The notes under the pieces are model-generated. The model searched no databases and had not been told where the DNA came from. It was given only the letters and a program-made list of their open reading frames with translations. 10,059 nucleotides of DNA from Micropepsaceae bacterium (GTDB lineage Bacteria > Pseudomonadota > Alphaproteobacteria > Micropepsales > Micropepsaceae), in contig JANWHR010000233.1 in NCBI GenBank assembly GCA_025450355.1, forward strand, positions 1-10,059, written 5' to 3'. Of this stretch, positions 1 to 6,806 are shown in pieces. A program made the position numbers and the translations under genes. Position 1 is the first letter of the stretch. The number at the start of each line of letters is the position of its first letter.

Positions 1-755
1 AGAATGAGGCCGCTCACCGCACCCACGAGACCCGCCAGCGCGAGCGCGCCGCCGAAGGCGGAGAAGCTTTCTCCGAGGGACAGAAAGAGGGCGACCTGCC
101 AGGCGAAATAATATCCGGCTGCAATCCACCCATCGCAGGCAAACACCAGCGCGCCCTGCCACGCGGCACGAAAGCCGCCCGGAATCTCCGGAGCAACCGG
201 CATCTTTGGGATTTTGAGGAGCGGCAGCGCGGCAACCAGATGCAGCGCGGCGGCGCCCCCGAACGCGGCTTTCGCGCCCACATGCGTCAGCGCCCAGGCG
301 CCGATCAACGGCCCGCCGATTCCGGCCACGGCAGCCAGCGCCTCCCTCGCCCCAATCTGGTGGCCGCGGTGGTGCATATCGCCGAGCCAGGCGAAAGAGG
401 CATGGTAGGTGGTCCAGTAAAGAGCGTCGCCGACTGCTGCGCTGGCACAGAAGGCCAGCAGCATAAGGTCTGGACCATGGACGAATGGAAGAAACAGGTA
501 GGGTACCCCGCTCAGGATCGTGCCCGCCAGCAGGACGGACTTCATCCCGTAGCGCGGAGCCGCGACCAGAACGGATGGCCGGACGACGAACCGCCCTGCG
601 AGCAGAAGCGCGATTGAGCCGAACACCAGGGGAAGCGCCACACCCGCCCGCAACAGGAACACCGCAAAGAACACACCGGAGGCGTTCACCGCGACTGCGT
701 ACACCCCATAGTGGAGGTTCAGCAGGTTAACCGTGCTGTTTTTTAGATACGCCAT
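1..755 (-). CDS. MFS transporter, N-terminal part (3' end outside window)
   Basis: This is an integral inner-membrane protein of the major facilitator type. Its substrate is unknown. The frame is open from an ATG at 755 to the window edge, giving 251 complete residues of a protein that would normally have about 400. Hydrophobic segments lie near residues 11-35, 41-55, 73-92, 97-116, 138-158, 163-180, 199-225 and 233 onward, so TM1-6 and the start of the second half are present. A cytoplasmic loop after TM4 carries LGDMHHRGHQIGARE (124-138), a charged stretch like those between MFS helices. The start lies 20 bp after the stop of the flavoprotein on the same strand, so the two are probably co-transcribed. 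No strong Shine-Dalgarno precedes the ATG, which suggests translational coupling. The family is inferred from topology and residue pattern; no substrate motif is visible. A role in importing the compound handled by the flavoprotein and UbiD is inference. Confidence 0.8.
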   Translation of the reverse strand, partial: MAYLKNSTVNLLNLHYGVYAVAVNASGVFFAVFLLRAGVALPLVFGSIALLLAGRFVVRPSVLVAAPRYGMKSVLLAGTILSGVPYLFLPFVHGPDLMLLAFCASAAVGDALYWTTYHASFAWLGDMHHRGHQIGAREALAAVAGIGGPLIGAWALTHVGAKAAFGGAAALHLVAALPLLKIPKMPVAPEIPGGFRAAWQGALVFACDGWIAAGYYFAWQVALFLSLGESFSAFGGALALAGLVGAVSGLI

Positions 756-775
756 GTCACTTATGAAAGGCGGTG

Positions 776-2548
776 TTAAATCTCCACGCGCTCGTCATGC
801 GCGTTTTTGCCGGCGACAAATCCCTGACACAGGCAACGCGCCAGACCATGCATGCTGAACCCGCCGGCCGATTCGCCGCCTGAGTAGAGACTGGCGATCA
901 CTTCGCCTTTCATGTCCAGGACCTGGGATTTGCCGTTGATGCGCAGGCCCGCGCGCGTGTCGTGAACCACGGGCGCAGCCCAGGCGGCGTAGAACGGCGC
1001 CTTGGCGATTTTGTAAAGCGGCTTCGGCTTGGCAAAATCCTGATCGACGCCTGAGTCGACGAAGGAATTGTAGCGCGAGACGGTGTCTTCCAGATCATCG
1101 GCAGCCATGGGCACGCGCTGGTGGTCCATGCGGATTTTTTTCGCGAGATCGGAGATGCTGTTTGCGCTGAAGAAGAACCCGGCGTCGTAATCGACATTCG
1201 GCGCCACCGGATTCCATTTTTCCCGTGCCCCCGCATCGGCGTCGAAAATCGCCCAGATGGCGCCCCCACCGTTGTGGCCGTCGCCAATGCCGCCCATGGC
1301 CGCGGGAATCCAGTCCGGCGGGTTGAATTTCACGTTGCGCGCATTGCGGTAGCTGTGCGGGAAATAGGGACTGACCGTGTTGTAGCGGTTGCCAGGATAA
1401 CCGCCCCCGGTCTCGTCGTAGAACCGCTTCCCCAGCATGTTAACAAGGATCACGTCCTGCCAGTTTCCCACCCGCAGGCCGGAAGCGCGCGCCTTGTCGA
1501 ACACACGGCTGCCCGGCATCCAGGTCAGATTCACATAGCCATACTGGCAGCCGATCTTCCCTGGCTTGGTGATGTTGTCGCCGATTTCAAGCGTTTGGTT
1601 GGCCGCGCCCCAGAGCGAGGCGCCAATCGCCAGACCCGCGAGTTCGCCGCTCGCGTCCTGATTGGACCAGGGCATGCCCGCAAGTCCGCAATATTCCTCC
1701 GTCAGCCGCGGATCGAACATGCGCCGGAAATTTACATTGCCGGATGAACCTCCGGTTGCGACAACCACGGCCTTCCGTGCCCGGATGCTAAGATTCCTGC
1801 CGCGATTGGTGACCGCGACGCCCAGAACGCGCCCGCCATTCGGCGCGGTGCGGTGAATCGTGGTCATGCGGTGCTCCAGCAGAAATTCAACGCCGGCCTT
1901 GCGCGCGGCGGATTCCAGTGGACGCATCAGCCCGTTGCCGTTCGAGGTCTGCGCCCGCACCTCCATGGGCGTCGGGCGGCCGGTCTGGACCTGGGGCCAA
2001 TCGCCGGCCCAAACATGCATCTGCCGAGGCACGGAATTGCCGTGCGCGCTTCCCGCACGGCCATCTGGCTTTTCATTCACGAATTTCACGCCGTGATCCA
2101 CCAGGAATTCGAAAGTCTGGGCGCAATTGTCGGCAAAAGCGCGCATGATCTCGCGGTCATTGAAGCGGTAATCGGCGTAGCCATTCGGCTCGGTCAGCGA
2201 CCAGTCCGTCAGATCGCGAAATACCAGGTCAGGGCTGTCTTCGATTCCTGCGCGCTTCTGGAAACTGGTGCCGCCGCCCAGCGGAATATTCGCCCCGCTG
2301 CAGATGGCGTGGCCGCCGATGTCGGCCTCCGCCTCCACCACGATCACCGATGATCCGAGCTCGCGCGCGCGGATGGCGGCTGGCATGCCGCAGGCCCCCG
2401 ACCCGATCACCACCACATCGGCTTCACGATCCCAGCCCGGCTGGCCTGTCTGGGCCTGTGCCGGCGAATATCCCGCCGCGGCCGCAGCCCCGGTGACCGC
2501 CGCCGTCCGGATCAGCTCGCGCCGCGAAACTCGGGTTTTCTCCGCCAT
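776..2548 (-). CDS. Tat-exported FAD-dependent oxidoreductase (fumarate reductase/KstD flavoprotein superfamily)
   Basis: This 590-aa flavoprotein belongs to the FAD_binding_2 superfamily (fumarate reductase, succinate dehydrogenase and 3-ketosteroid dehydrogenase flavoproteins), which moves hydrides to or from C-C bonds. Residues 1-32 form a Tat signal: SRRELIR at 8-14, then an Ala-rich hydrophobic stretch ending AQAQ, so a folded FAD enzyme is probably exported to the periplasm. The dinucleotide fold starts at VVVIGSGACG (45-54), with the ribose-binding acid in VVEAE (70-74). ATGGSSGN (265-271) and a C-terminal SGGESAGG (556-563) are typical of the family. Start choice: an ATG 60 bp upstream is open, but ATG 2548 is preceded by GGAG spaced 6 nt and begins the Tat peptide directly. 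It leads a minus-strand pair with the MFS gene and is divergent from ubiD. The substrate is unknown. A 3-ketosteroid or fumarate activity is not demonstrated, and no separate heme domain is fused. Confidence 0.88.
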   Translation of the reverse strand: MAEKTRVSRRELIRTAAVTGAAAAAGYSPAQAQTGQPGWDREADVVVIGSGACGMPAAIRARELGSSVIVVEAEADIGGHAICSGANIPLGGGTSFQKRAGIEDSPDLVFRDLTDWSLTEPNGYADYRFNDREIMRAFADNCAQTFEFLVDHGVKFVNEKPDGRAGSAHGNSVPRQMHVWAGDWPQVQTGRPTPMEVRAQTSNGNGLMRPLESAARKAGVEFLLEHRMTTIHRTAPNGGRVLGVAVTNRGRNLSIRARKAVVVATGGSSGNVNFRRMFDPRLTEEYCGLAGMPWSNQDASGELAGLAIGASLWGAANQTLEIGDNITKPGKIGCQYGYVNLTWMPGSRVFDKARASGLRVGNWQDVILVNMLGKRFYDETGGGYPGNRYNTVSPYFPHSYRNARNVKFNPPDWIPAAMGGIGDGHNGGGAIWAIFDADAGAREKWNPVAPNVDYDAGFFFSANSISDLAKKIRMDHQRVPMAADDLEDTVSRYNSFVDSGVDQDFAKPKPLYKIAKAPFYAAWAAPVVHDTRAGLRINGKSQVLDMKGEVIASLYSGGESAGGFSMHGLARCLCQGFVAGKNAHDERVEI

Positions 2549-2554
2549 GGCAAT

Positions 2555-2560
2555 CTCCGT
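2555..2560 (-). promoter_or_regulatory. Ribosome binding site deciding the flavoprotein start
   Basis: ACGGAG on the minus strand lies 6 nt before ATG 2548. It supports this start over the in-frame ATG at 2608, whose extra 20 residues would sit in front of an otherwise complete Tat signal. Confidence 0.7.
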
Positions 2561-2585
2561 CCGGGATTCGATGAGGCCCAAACTA

Positions 2586-2602
2586 CCGCAGATCACCTGC
2601 GG
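2586..2602. repeat. Inverted repeat CCGCAG-N5-CTGCGG, candidate operator
   Basis: The 6-bp arms are perfect and the spacer is ATCAC. The centre-to-centre distance of the arms is 11 bp, close to one helical turn. It lies 38 bp before the flavoprotein start and 46 bp before the ubiD start. Operator function is inferred from position and symmetry only. A 6-bp GC-rich dyad can also arise by chance. Confidence 0.35.
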
Positions 2603-2647
2603 CTGCACGGCCTTCCCGGCCGGCGCGCGTCATGCCACCATTGCGAC

Positions 2648-4114
2648 ATGACCGAACAATTTCCCGAAGCGAAGATTTCCTACCACGATTTGCGCGAATG
2701 GCTGCGCCTGACCGAACGGCTCGGCGAGTTGCGCGAGGTGAAGGGCGCCACCTGGCAGGAAGACATTGGACTTGCCGCCGAAGCGATCCTTCGGACCGAA
2801 GATGGGCCGTGCGTGATTTTTGACGAAATTCCCGGCTGCCCGAAGGGATTCCGCCTGCTGTTGAACATGTTTGCCGGCGCACGGCGCAGCATGACGCTCG
2901 GGTTTCCCGCGGGCCTGAGCAAATGGGAGCTGAGCGAAGGCTATCGCAGGGCATTTCTGTCAAATCCGAGAATCATTCCACACGAGATCGTGGAGCGCGG
3001 TCCCGTGCTCGAAAACGTGGTGACAGGAAGTGACGTTGATCTGACGCAATTTCCCGCGCCCGTCTGGCATGAAAAGGATGGCGGCCAGTATCTCGGCACC
3101 GGCACGTTCAGCATCACGCGCGATCCGGAAGAAGACTGGCTGAATGCCGGTGCCTATCGCGCGCAATTGCATGACCGCAATACCGTCGGAATGGTGATGG
3201 CTGCCGGGCACCACGCCGCAATTCATTTTGAAAAATACCGCAGGCGCGGCGAGGCGATGCCGGTCGCGATGGTGCTTGGCGGCGATCCACTGTCCTTTTT
3301 CTATGGCGGGCTGGAAGCGCCCTACGGCACATTCGAGCTGGACATTGTCGGCGGATTGCGCGGCGAGCCGGCAAAGATGATCCGGGGGCGCGTGACCGGA
3401 CTGCCGATCCCGGCCGCCGCGGAGGTCGTGCTCGAAGGCTTCGTCGATCCGCGCACGACCAGGATGGAAGGGCCATTTGGCGAGTGGACTGGCCATTATG
3501 CCGGCGGCGCAAAGGAATGGCCGGTTCTGGATGTGAAGGCGGTCTATCACCGCAACGACCCGATCGTGGTGGGCGTGCCCCCGATGGGTGGGGGCCCCGA
3601 TGAAATGGCGCGTTACCGTGCGGTGCTGCGGTCGGCGACGATCAAGGAGAACATGACCAAAGCGGGGGTGCCCAGCGTTGTTCAGGTCTGGTGTCATGAG
3701 ATCGGCGCCGCACGCGCCTTCCACGCGGTATCCATCCGTCAGAACTATCCCGGACACGCGGTGCAGGCAGGCACCATTGCCGCGCAGTGCGGCGGCTCGG
3801 CATACGCATCAAAATACATTGTGGTCGTCGATGACGACGTCGATGCGACCAATCTGGATCACGTGCTGTGGGCCATGATCATGCGCACCGATCCCAAAGA
3901 GTGCATTCAATTTCTGGAGGGCACATGGGATTCGCCGGCCGATCCGGCGCTGCCGCCGCATCGCCGCGCGGTTGGCGACATGACCCATTCGGTGGCGATC
4001 ATCAACGCCTGCAAGCCGTGGCACTGGCGTGACAAATTTCCCGCGTCCAACACACCGAGTCCGGAGATAGCCAAAAAAGCCCGCGAAAAATTCGGCTGGT
4101 TGCTGCAAAAATAA
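2648..4114 (+). CDS. UbiD-family prenylated-FMN (de)carboxylase
   Basis: This 488-aa enzyme belongs to the UbiD/Fdc1 family, which removes CO2 reversibly from alpha,beta-unsaturated or aromatic acids using prenylated FMN made by a UbiX prenyltransferase. Key positions are intact and spaced as in fungal Fdc1: metal ligands N166 (in NAGAYR), H189 (H188 adjacent) and E230; catalytic arginine R171; and the acid pair E274 and E279 in EGPFGE. The TGTFSITRDPEEDW block (151-164) and SIRQNYPGHA near residue 365 are also typical. Length is normal for the family, and the C-terminus ends with the common EKFGWLL. It should be cytoplasmic and catalytically competent. The ATG at 2648 is the only good start, although no clear Shine-Dalgarno is seen. 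No UbiX partner is in the window, so cofactor must come from elsewhere in the genome. Divergence from the flavoprotein/MFS pair suggests a shared pathway. Catabolic use is more likely than ubiquinone synthesis, but the substrate is unknown. Confidence 0.92.
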   Translation: MTEQFPEAKISYHDLREWLRLTERLGELREVKGATWQEDIGLAAEAILRTEDGPCVIFDEIPGCPKGFRLLLNMFAGARRSMTLGFPAGLSKWELSEGYRRAFLSNPRIIPHEIVERGPVLENVVTGSDVDLTQFPAPVWHEKDGGQYLGTGTFSITRDPEEDWLNAGAYRAQLHDRNTVGMVMAAGHHAAIHFEKYRRRGEAMPVAMVLGGDPLSFFYGGLEAPYGTFELDIVGGLRGEPAKMIRGRVTGLPIPAAAEVVLEGFVDPRTTRMEGPFGEWTGHYAGGAKEWPVLDVKAVYHRNDPIVVGVPPMGGGPDEMARYRAVLRSATIKENMTKAGVPSVVQVWCHEIGAARAFHAVSIRQNYPGHAVQAGTIAAQCGGSAYASKYIVVVDDDVDATNLDHVLWAMIMRTDPKECIQFLEGTWDSPADPALPPHRRAVGDMTHSVAIINACKPWHWRDKFPASNTPSPEIAKKAREKFGWLLQK

Positions 4115-4162
4115 ACCATTCACCATGGACGAAGGCTTTGACCTTCATGCTGGCGTGTTGAA

Positions 4163-4720
4163 TCAATCCTTCACCAGGCGGTTTACCCATTCTGTTACAG
4201 GGTCGCCACTGCTGATATCGGCTTGAACCAGCCCGTCGATCATGAAAGCCGGTGAGGAATGGATGCCGTTCTGGCGAGCGTATTTGGTGTGCCACTTCAC
4301 CTCGCGATCGAGATCGGGGATCGCGAAAGCGCCGGTGAGCTTCAAACCGCTATAGCGCTCAATCCGCCTGATGATGTCGTTTGGCGTCGCGTCAAGGTTG
4401 GGACCACCGCAATGCCGGTCGAACTCGAATTCCTCGCGATGCGCGGCCACCGCCGCCATGACGGATTTGGCTGCTGCCTTTCCGCCTTCAAGTGTTGAAG
4501 CGGCAAGGATGCAACGCACGATCACACCCGAGTACAGATGCCAGGGCTGTGAGTGAAGACGGAGCTTGATGGTGATGCGATGCTCACCGGCTTGGGCGAG
4601 AAGGTCATCGAGCTTTCCGAACGCTCTGGCGGAAAACGGACAGGTCGGTTCCAGAAACACCTCAAAGACACTGGGGCCGTAACCCCAGACAAGAGGATCG
4701 GCGCGCCACATCGTCTTCAT
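4163..4720 (-). CDS. Thioredoxin-fold (DsbA-like) protein with CPFS active site
   Basis: This 185-aa protein has the DsbA/thioredoxin-like fold: a beta strand (VFEVFLEPT, 18-26), an active-site motif C27-P-F-S30 at the start of a helix, a helical insertion (about 62-135) and the cis-proline loop SSPAFMIDG (155-163). The motif is CxxS, not CxxC, so it cannot form the usual intramolecular disulfide. That pattern suits monothiol, glutathione-linked or isomerase chemistry. No signal peptide is visible, so a cytoplasmic location is likely. Start choice: ATG 4720 has a near-perfect AAGGAGG spaced 7 nt, and the frame opens 49 codons further upstream but without homology-like content. It converges on ubiD with a 48-bp gap. 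The upstream gene ends 133 bp away on the same strand. The specific function is not recognised. A 2-hydroxychromene-2-carboxylate isomerase-like role is possible but not supported by any specific residue. Confidence 0.78.
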   Translation of the reverse strand: MKTMWRADPLVWGYGPSVFEVFLEPTCPFSARAFGKLDDLLAQAGEHRITIKLRLHSQPWHLYSGVIVRCILAASTLEGGKAAAKSVMAAVAAHREEFEFDRHCGGPNLDATPNDIIRRIERYSGLKLTGAFAIPDLDREVKWHTKYARQNGIHSSPAFMIDGLVQADISSGDPVTEWVNRLVKD

Positions 4721-4727
4721 GCGATCG

Positions 4728-4734
4728 CCTCCTT
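4728..4734 (-). promoter_or_regulatory. Strong ribosome binding site of the thioredoxin-fold gene
   Basis: AAGGAGG on the minus strand lies 7 nt before ATG 4720. It fixes the start and rules out the longer in-frame version that begins at 4867. Confidence 0.8.
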
Positions 4735-4853
4735 CATGAGATTGATACGGCGGCCCGGCTCCGGGCGCACTCCAGACTTTCGACACGGCCGGTCGGCAGA
4801 TCCGGGAATCGCCATTGGCTGCACGAATATGCGCGAATGTTTCTGCAGCCGAT

Positions 4854-5120
4854 TCAGGATTCGACAAGAATCACGAGTGACTCAGGCACGACGCCGTCGA
4901 AGGCCATTGCATCGGCGGCCGCCTTTGTCTGCATCACCGCCTTCAGGGCGTCCATGTTGGGTACGTCCATCATCACAGCCACACGATTCGGATTTTGCGG
5001 ATCGACAAATGTTCGGATGTTCGTCACCCCGAGTGGACCGAATAACTCTTTCCGCTTTGGGGAGGTGAGCCAGTGCTTCGAGCCCTTTGTAATGTTGTGA
5101 TGGGCAACAATTGTTGGCAT
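4854..5120 (-). CDS. Small conserved-looking protein of unknown function
   Basis: This 88-aa protein begins MPTIVAHHNITKG and ends PESLVILVES. The alternation of short beta-like segments (TIVAHHNI, NIRTFVD, RVAVMMDV, SLVILVE) with a helix (NMDALKAVMQTKAAADAM) resembles the dimeric alpha/beta barrel (ABM/ferredoxin-like) fold, but I do not recognise a named family. No signal peptide or membrane segment is seen. Start choice: ATG 5120 is preceded by GAAAGGTG a few nt upstream. The frame stays open to 5414 upstream, with another ATG at about 5213, but that part looks non-coding. It is followed on the same strand by the thioredoxin-fold gene after 133 bp. If it is a barrel protein, candidate roles are stress response or binding a small hydrophobic ligand; nothing in the sequence decides this. 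Confidence 0.65.
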   Translation of the reverse strand: MPTIVAHHNITKGSKHWLTSPKRKELFGPLGVTNIRTFVDPQNPNRVAVMMDVPNMDALKAVMQTKAAADAMAFDGVVPESLVILVES

Positions 5121-5361
5121 GGCACCTTTCCTTTCATCGAGCCGGCTATCGAGGAGCCATGGTCCATATCGCTTAAAGGAGCGCAAGAGCTTTGCTATCA
5201 GGGTCAAAGCAGTCATGATCAGCGTGGGCCGGAATGGCCGCTTTCGCCCCGAACCACAGAGCATGCCCGAGGTCTGAAAAAATCCCGCAAAAATTCGTGT
5301 GGTTGCTGGATAGTAATTCGGGCGAGCGCGCCACCTCCCCCGCAAACGGCGGAAAGGAAGT
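5121..5361. other. Intergenic stretch between small protein and cupin genes
   Basis: These 241 bp on the minus-strand side hold no recognisable gene. They contain the open but unlikely N-terminal extension of the 88-aa protein frame. No clear terminator with a T-run follows the cupin stop. I assigned no promoter boxes. The gap suggests that the small protein has its own promoter here. Confidence 0.4.
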
Positions 5362-5787
5362 TCAAAAATGGCTGCGCGGAGACCAGCCTTCCTCGGCGAT
5401 CTCAAGGTTCGCAAGTTCGAATCCCGGTGCGACCGTGCAGCCGCACAGAGCGTATGATCCGAGAGCTGTTGCGCGTTGCCAGGCGCGCGCCTGAACGATG
5501 ACCTGAGGGCGTTGACCTTCGTTTATCCGGGGACCCAGCAGAATGCGGCTAATGGATCCCGAACCAAGAACCGACAGCTCCACGGCATCGCCGCCATACC
5601 AGTGCCAAACCTCCGCCACGTCGATGCGATGCCACCGTGAGACCTCACCGGCTTTCAGCAGATAATAGATCGCCGTCGAATAAGCCCGTCCATCCGGGCC
5701 CGAAAAATCGCGGAAACTCTCGCGGAAGAAGCCGCCCTCGGGATGCGGCCGCAAGTCGAGTGCCGCAATGATCTCGTCCGGCGTCAT
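5362..5787 (-). CDS. DUF985 / Cupin_5 domain protein
   Basis: This 141-aa protein covers the whole Cupin_5 (DUF985) domain. Diagnostic stretches are LRPHPEGGFFRESFRD (12-27), STAIYYLL (37-44), SRWHRIDVAEVWHWYGG (50-66), the GPR...GQRPQVIVQARAWQ block (85-104) and GCTVAPGFELANLE (116-129). The family is a single-domain beta-barrel cupin, related to yeast YML079w, with no agreed enzymatic role. Some members have been linked to sugar or small-molecule binding. Histidines H53 and H62 lie in the usual cupin pocket region. The start ATG 5787 has GGGGAG spaced 8 nt. It is divergent from the metallo-beta-lactamase operon, with 127 bp between the starts. No signal peptide is seen, so it is cytoplasmic. 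Confidence 0.9.
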   Translation of the reverse strand: MTPDEIIAALDLRPHPEGGFFRESFRDFSGPDGRAYSTAIYYLLKAGEVSRWHRIDVAEVWHWYGGDAVELSVLGSGSISRILLGPRINEGQRPQVIVQARAWQRATALGSYALCGCTVAPGFELANLEIAEEGWSPRSHF

Positions 5788-5877
5788 TGGAATTGCTCCC
5801 CAGGCAACATTCCTTTGTATTCCAGTTTCGAGAGGGTGGTAAACCGACAGCGGCGCTTGCCGTTGGGGCGGAAAAGA

Positions 5878-5889
5878 CGCAAATTTGCG
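5878..5889. repeat. 12-bp perfect palindrome CGCAAATTTGCG, candidate operator
   Basis: The site is fully self-complementary with an AT core. It lies 14 bp before the Shine-Dalgarno of the metallo-beta-lactamase gene, where a bound repressor would block transcription. Binding by a regulator is inferred from symmetry and position only. Confidence 0.4.
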
Positions 5890-5903
5890 CCACGCTCAAA
5901 ATG

Positions 5904-5908
5904 GGAGG
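5904..5908 (+). promoter_or_regulatory. Ribosome binding site of the MBL gene
   Basis: GGAGG lies 6 nt before ATG 5915. It decides for this start, which opens a clean signal peptide, against the in-frame TTG at 5885. Confidence 0.8.
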
Positions 5909-5914
5909 CGGCCA

Positions 5915-6802
5915 ATGAAATCAACGCTCTTGATTGCAGCCGGTCTGGCGCTGTTCACGACGGTCGCGGGGGCGCAACAGCGCGTCCATCTGCCGATTAC
6001 CAACCAGGATTGGCTGAAACCGTTTCCCGCCTTCAAAATCGTCGGCAATCTCTATTATGTCGGCACCTATGATCTCGGCTGTTACCTGATATCCACGCGC
6101 GACGGGCTCATCCTGATCAATTCGGGCGCGCCGGGCTCGTACCCCCTGATCAAGGCGAACATTGAATCCCTCGGTTTCAAGCTGACCGACATCAAGCTGA
6201 TTACCTCAACGCATGGTCACTGGGACCACGTCGGCGACATTGCGGCGCTTCAGAAAGCCAGCGGCGGCGCCAGGGTGCTGATGAACGAACGCGATGCCGA
6301 TGTTCTGGAATCCGGCGGCAATATCGATTGGCGCAATCCCAAAGGTCGCGGAATCATTTACGATCCCATTCACGTGGATCGTCGCCTGAAGGATGGCGAC
6401 AAGATCACGCTGGGTGAAACCCAACTGACCGTGCATTTCAGTCCCGGTCACACGAAGGGCGCAACCAGTTTCACCCTTCCGGTGAAAGACGGCGCGCGCA
6501 CTTACAATGTGTTGATCGCTAATATGCCAGGAATCAATGCCGGCGTGCATCTGCTGGGCTCACCCGGTTATCCCAACATGGCACAGGATTTCGCCTATAC
6601 GATTGCGGATTTGAAGAAGTATTCGCCCGACATCTGGGTTTCATCTCATGCCGGGCAGTTCAACCTGCATCAGGTGTACAAACCGGGCGATCCGTACAAT
6701 CCGGCGCGTTTTGGCGATCTGGCAGCTTACAAGGCGAAGGTCGAAGGCTATGATCAGGCCTATCACAAGCAGTTGGCGGAAGAGCAGGCAAAGACGGAGT
6801 AA
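5915..6802 (+). CDS. Exported subclass B3 metallo-beta-lactamase, GOB-like
   Basis: This 295-aa metallo-hydrolase has a signal peptide (MKSTLLIAAGLALFTTVAGA, cleavage after AGA) and is therefore periplasmic or secreted. The zinc ligands of subclass B3 are all present: H100, H102, D104 and H105 in THGHWDH, H179 in SPGHTKG, and H245 in SSHAGQF. Ligand spacings (74 and 66) are almost those of the B3 standard (75 and 67). Several blocks recall GOB enzymes from memory: NLYYVGTYDLG (45-55), LIKANI (78-83), VLIANMP (199-205), and DIWVSSHAGQFNLH with GDPYNP near the C-terminus. GOB enzymes carry Gln at B3 position 116; here it is the canonical His (H100). B3-fold proteins hydrolyse beta-lactams, but relatives act on other lactones and amides, so resistance is not proven. 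It is the first gene of an operon, with the M20 gene 4 bp downstream. Confidence 0.9.
   Translation: MKSTLLIAAGLALFTTVAGAQQRVHLPITNQDWLKPFPAFKIVGNLYYVGTYDLGCYLISTRDGLILINSGAPGSYPLIKANIESLGFKLTDIKLITSTHGHWDHVGDIAALQKASGGARVLMNERDADVLESGGNIDWRNPKGRGIIYDPIHVDRRLKDGDKITLGETQLTVHFSPGHTKGATSFTLPVKDGARTYNVLIANMPGINAGVHLLGSPGYPNMAQDFAYTIADLKKYSPDIWVSSHAGQFNLHQVYKPGDPYNPARFGDLAAYKAKVEGYDQAYHKQLAEEQAKTE
6796..6799 (+). promoter_or_regulatory. Ribosome binding site of the M20 gene overlapping the MBL 3' end
   Basis: GGAG lies inside the last codons of the metallo-beta-lactamase gene, 7 nt before ATG 6807. This supports translational coupling and selects ATG 6807 over the longer open frame that begins at 6648. 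Confidence 0.7.
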
Positions 6803-6806
6803 CGCC

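Larger units (their letters stand above)
2549..2647. promoter_or_regulatory. Divergent promoter region between flavoprotein and ubiD
   Basis: These 99 bp separate two divergent start codons and must hold both promoters unless transcription enters from further away. A perfect inverted repeat, CCGCAG-N5-CTGCGG, spans 2586-2602 near the middle. This is the kind of symmetric site a dimeric repressor or activator would use to control both sides. I could not assign convincing -35/-10 boxes. No regulator gene is visible in the window. Confidence 0.5.
5788..5914. promoter_or_regulatory. Divergent promoter region between cupin gene and MBL operon
   Basis: These 127 bp separate divergent starts and should hold the promoter of the three-gene operon and that of the cupin gene. 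A 12-bp perfect palindrome lies near the operon side. I saw no convincing sigma-70 boxes. Confidence 0.5.

Noticed and set aside
1121..2353. Long plus-strand open frames (1121-1747 and 1853-2353)
   Set aside because: They lie opposite the flavoprotein gene, have no family resemblance or ribosome binding site, and arise from GC-rich codon bias.
2960..3757. 265-codon minus-strand open frame
   Set aside because: It is an antisense shadow of ubiD, whose catalytic residues are all intact.
4131..4146. GAAGG-N6-CCTTC hairpin between the convergent ubiD and thioredoxin-fold genes
   Set aside because: The stem is only 5 bp and has no T-run on either strand, so it is too weak to call as a terminator.
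4553..5068. 171-codon plus-strand open frame spanning two minus-strand genes
   Set aside because: The translation has no recognisable domain, and both minus-strand genes it overlaps have good starts and, for the thioredoxin-fold gene, active-site motifs.
5415..5425. GTTCGAATCCC, which resembles a tRNA T-loop
   Set aside because: The flanking 5-bp stems do not pair, there is no anticodon arm or acceptor stem around it, and it lies inside the well-supported cupin coding sequence (codons for PGFEL).
6648..6806. Upstream extension of the M20 reading frame
   Set aside because: It overlaps the end of the MBL gene and would bury a clear signal peptide. ATG 6807 has a well-placed GGAG.
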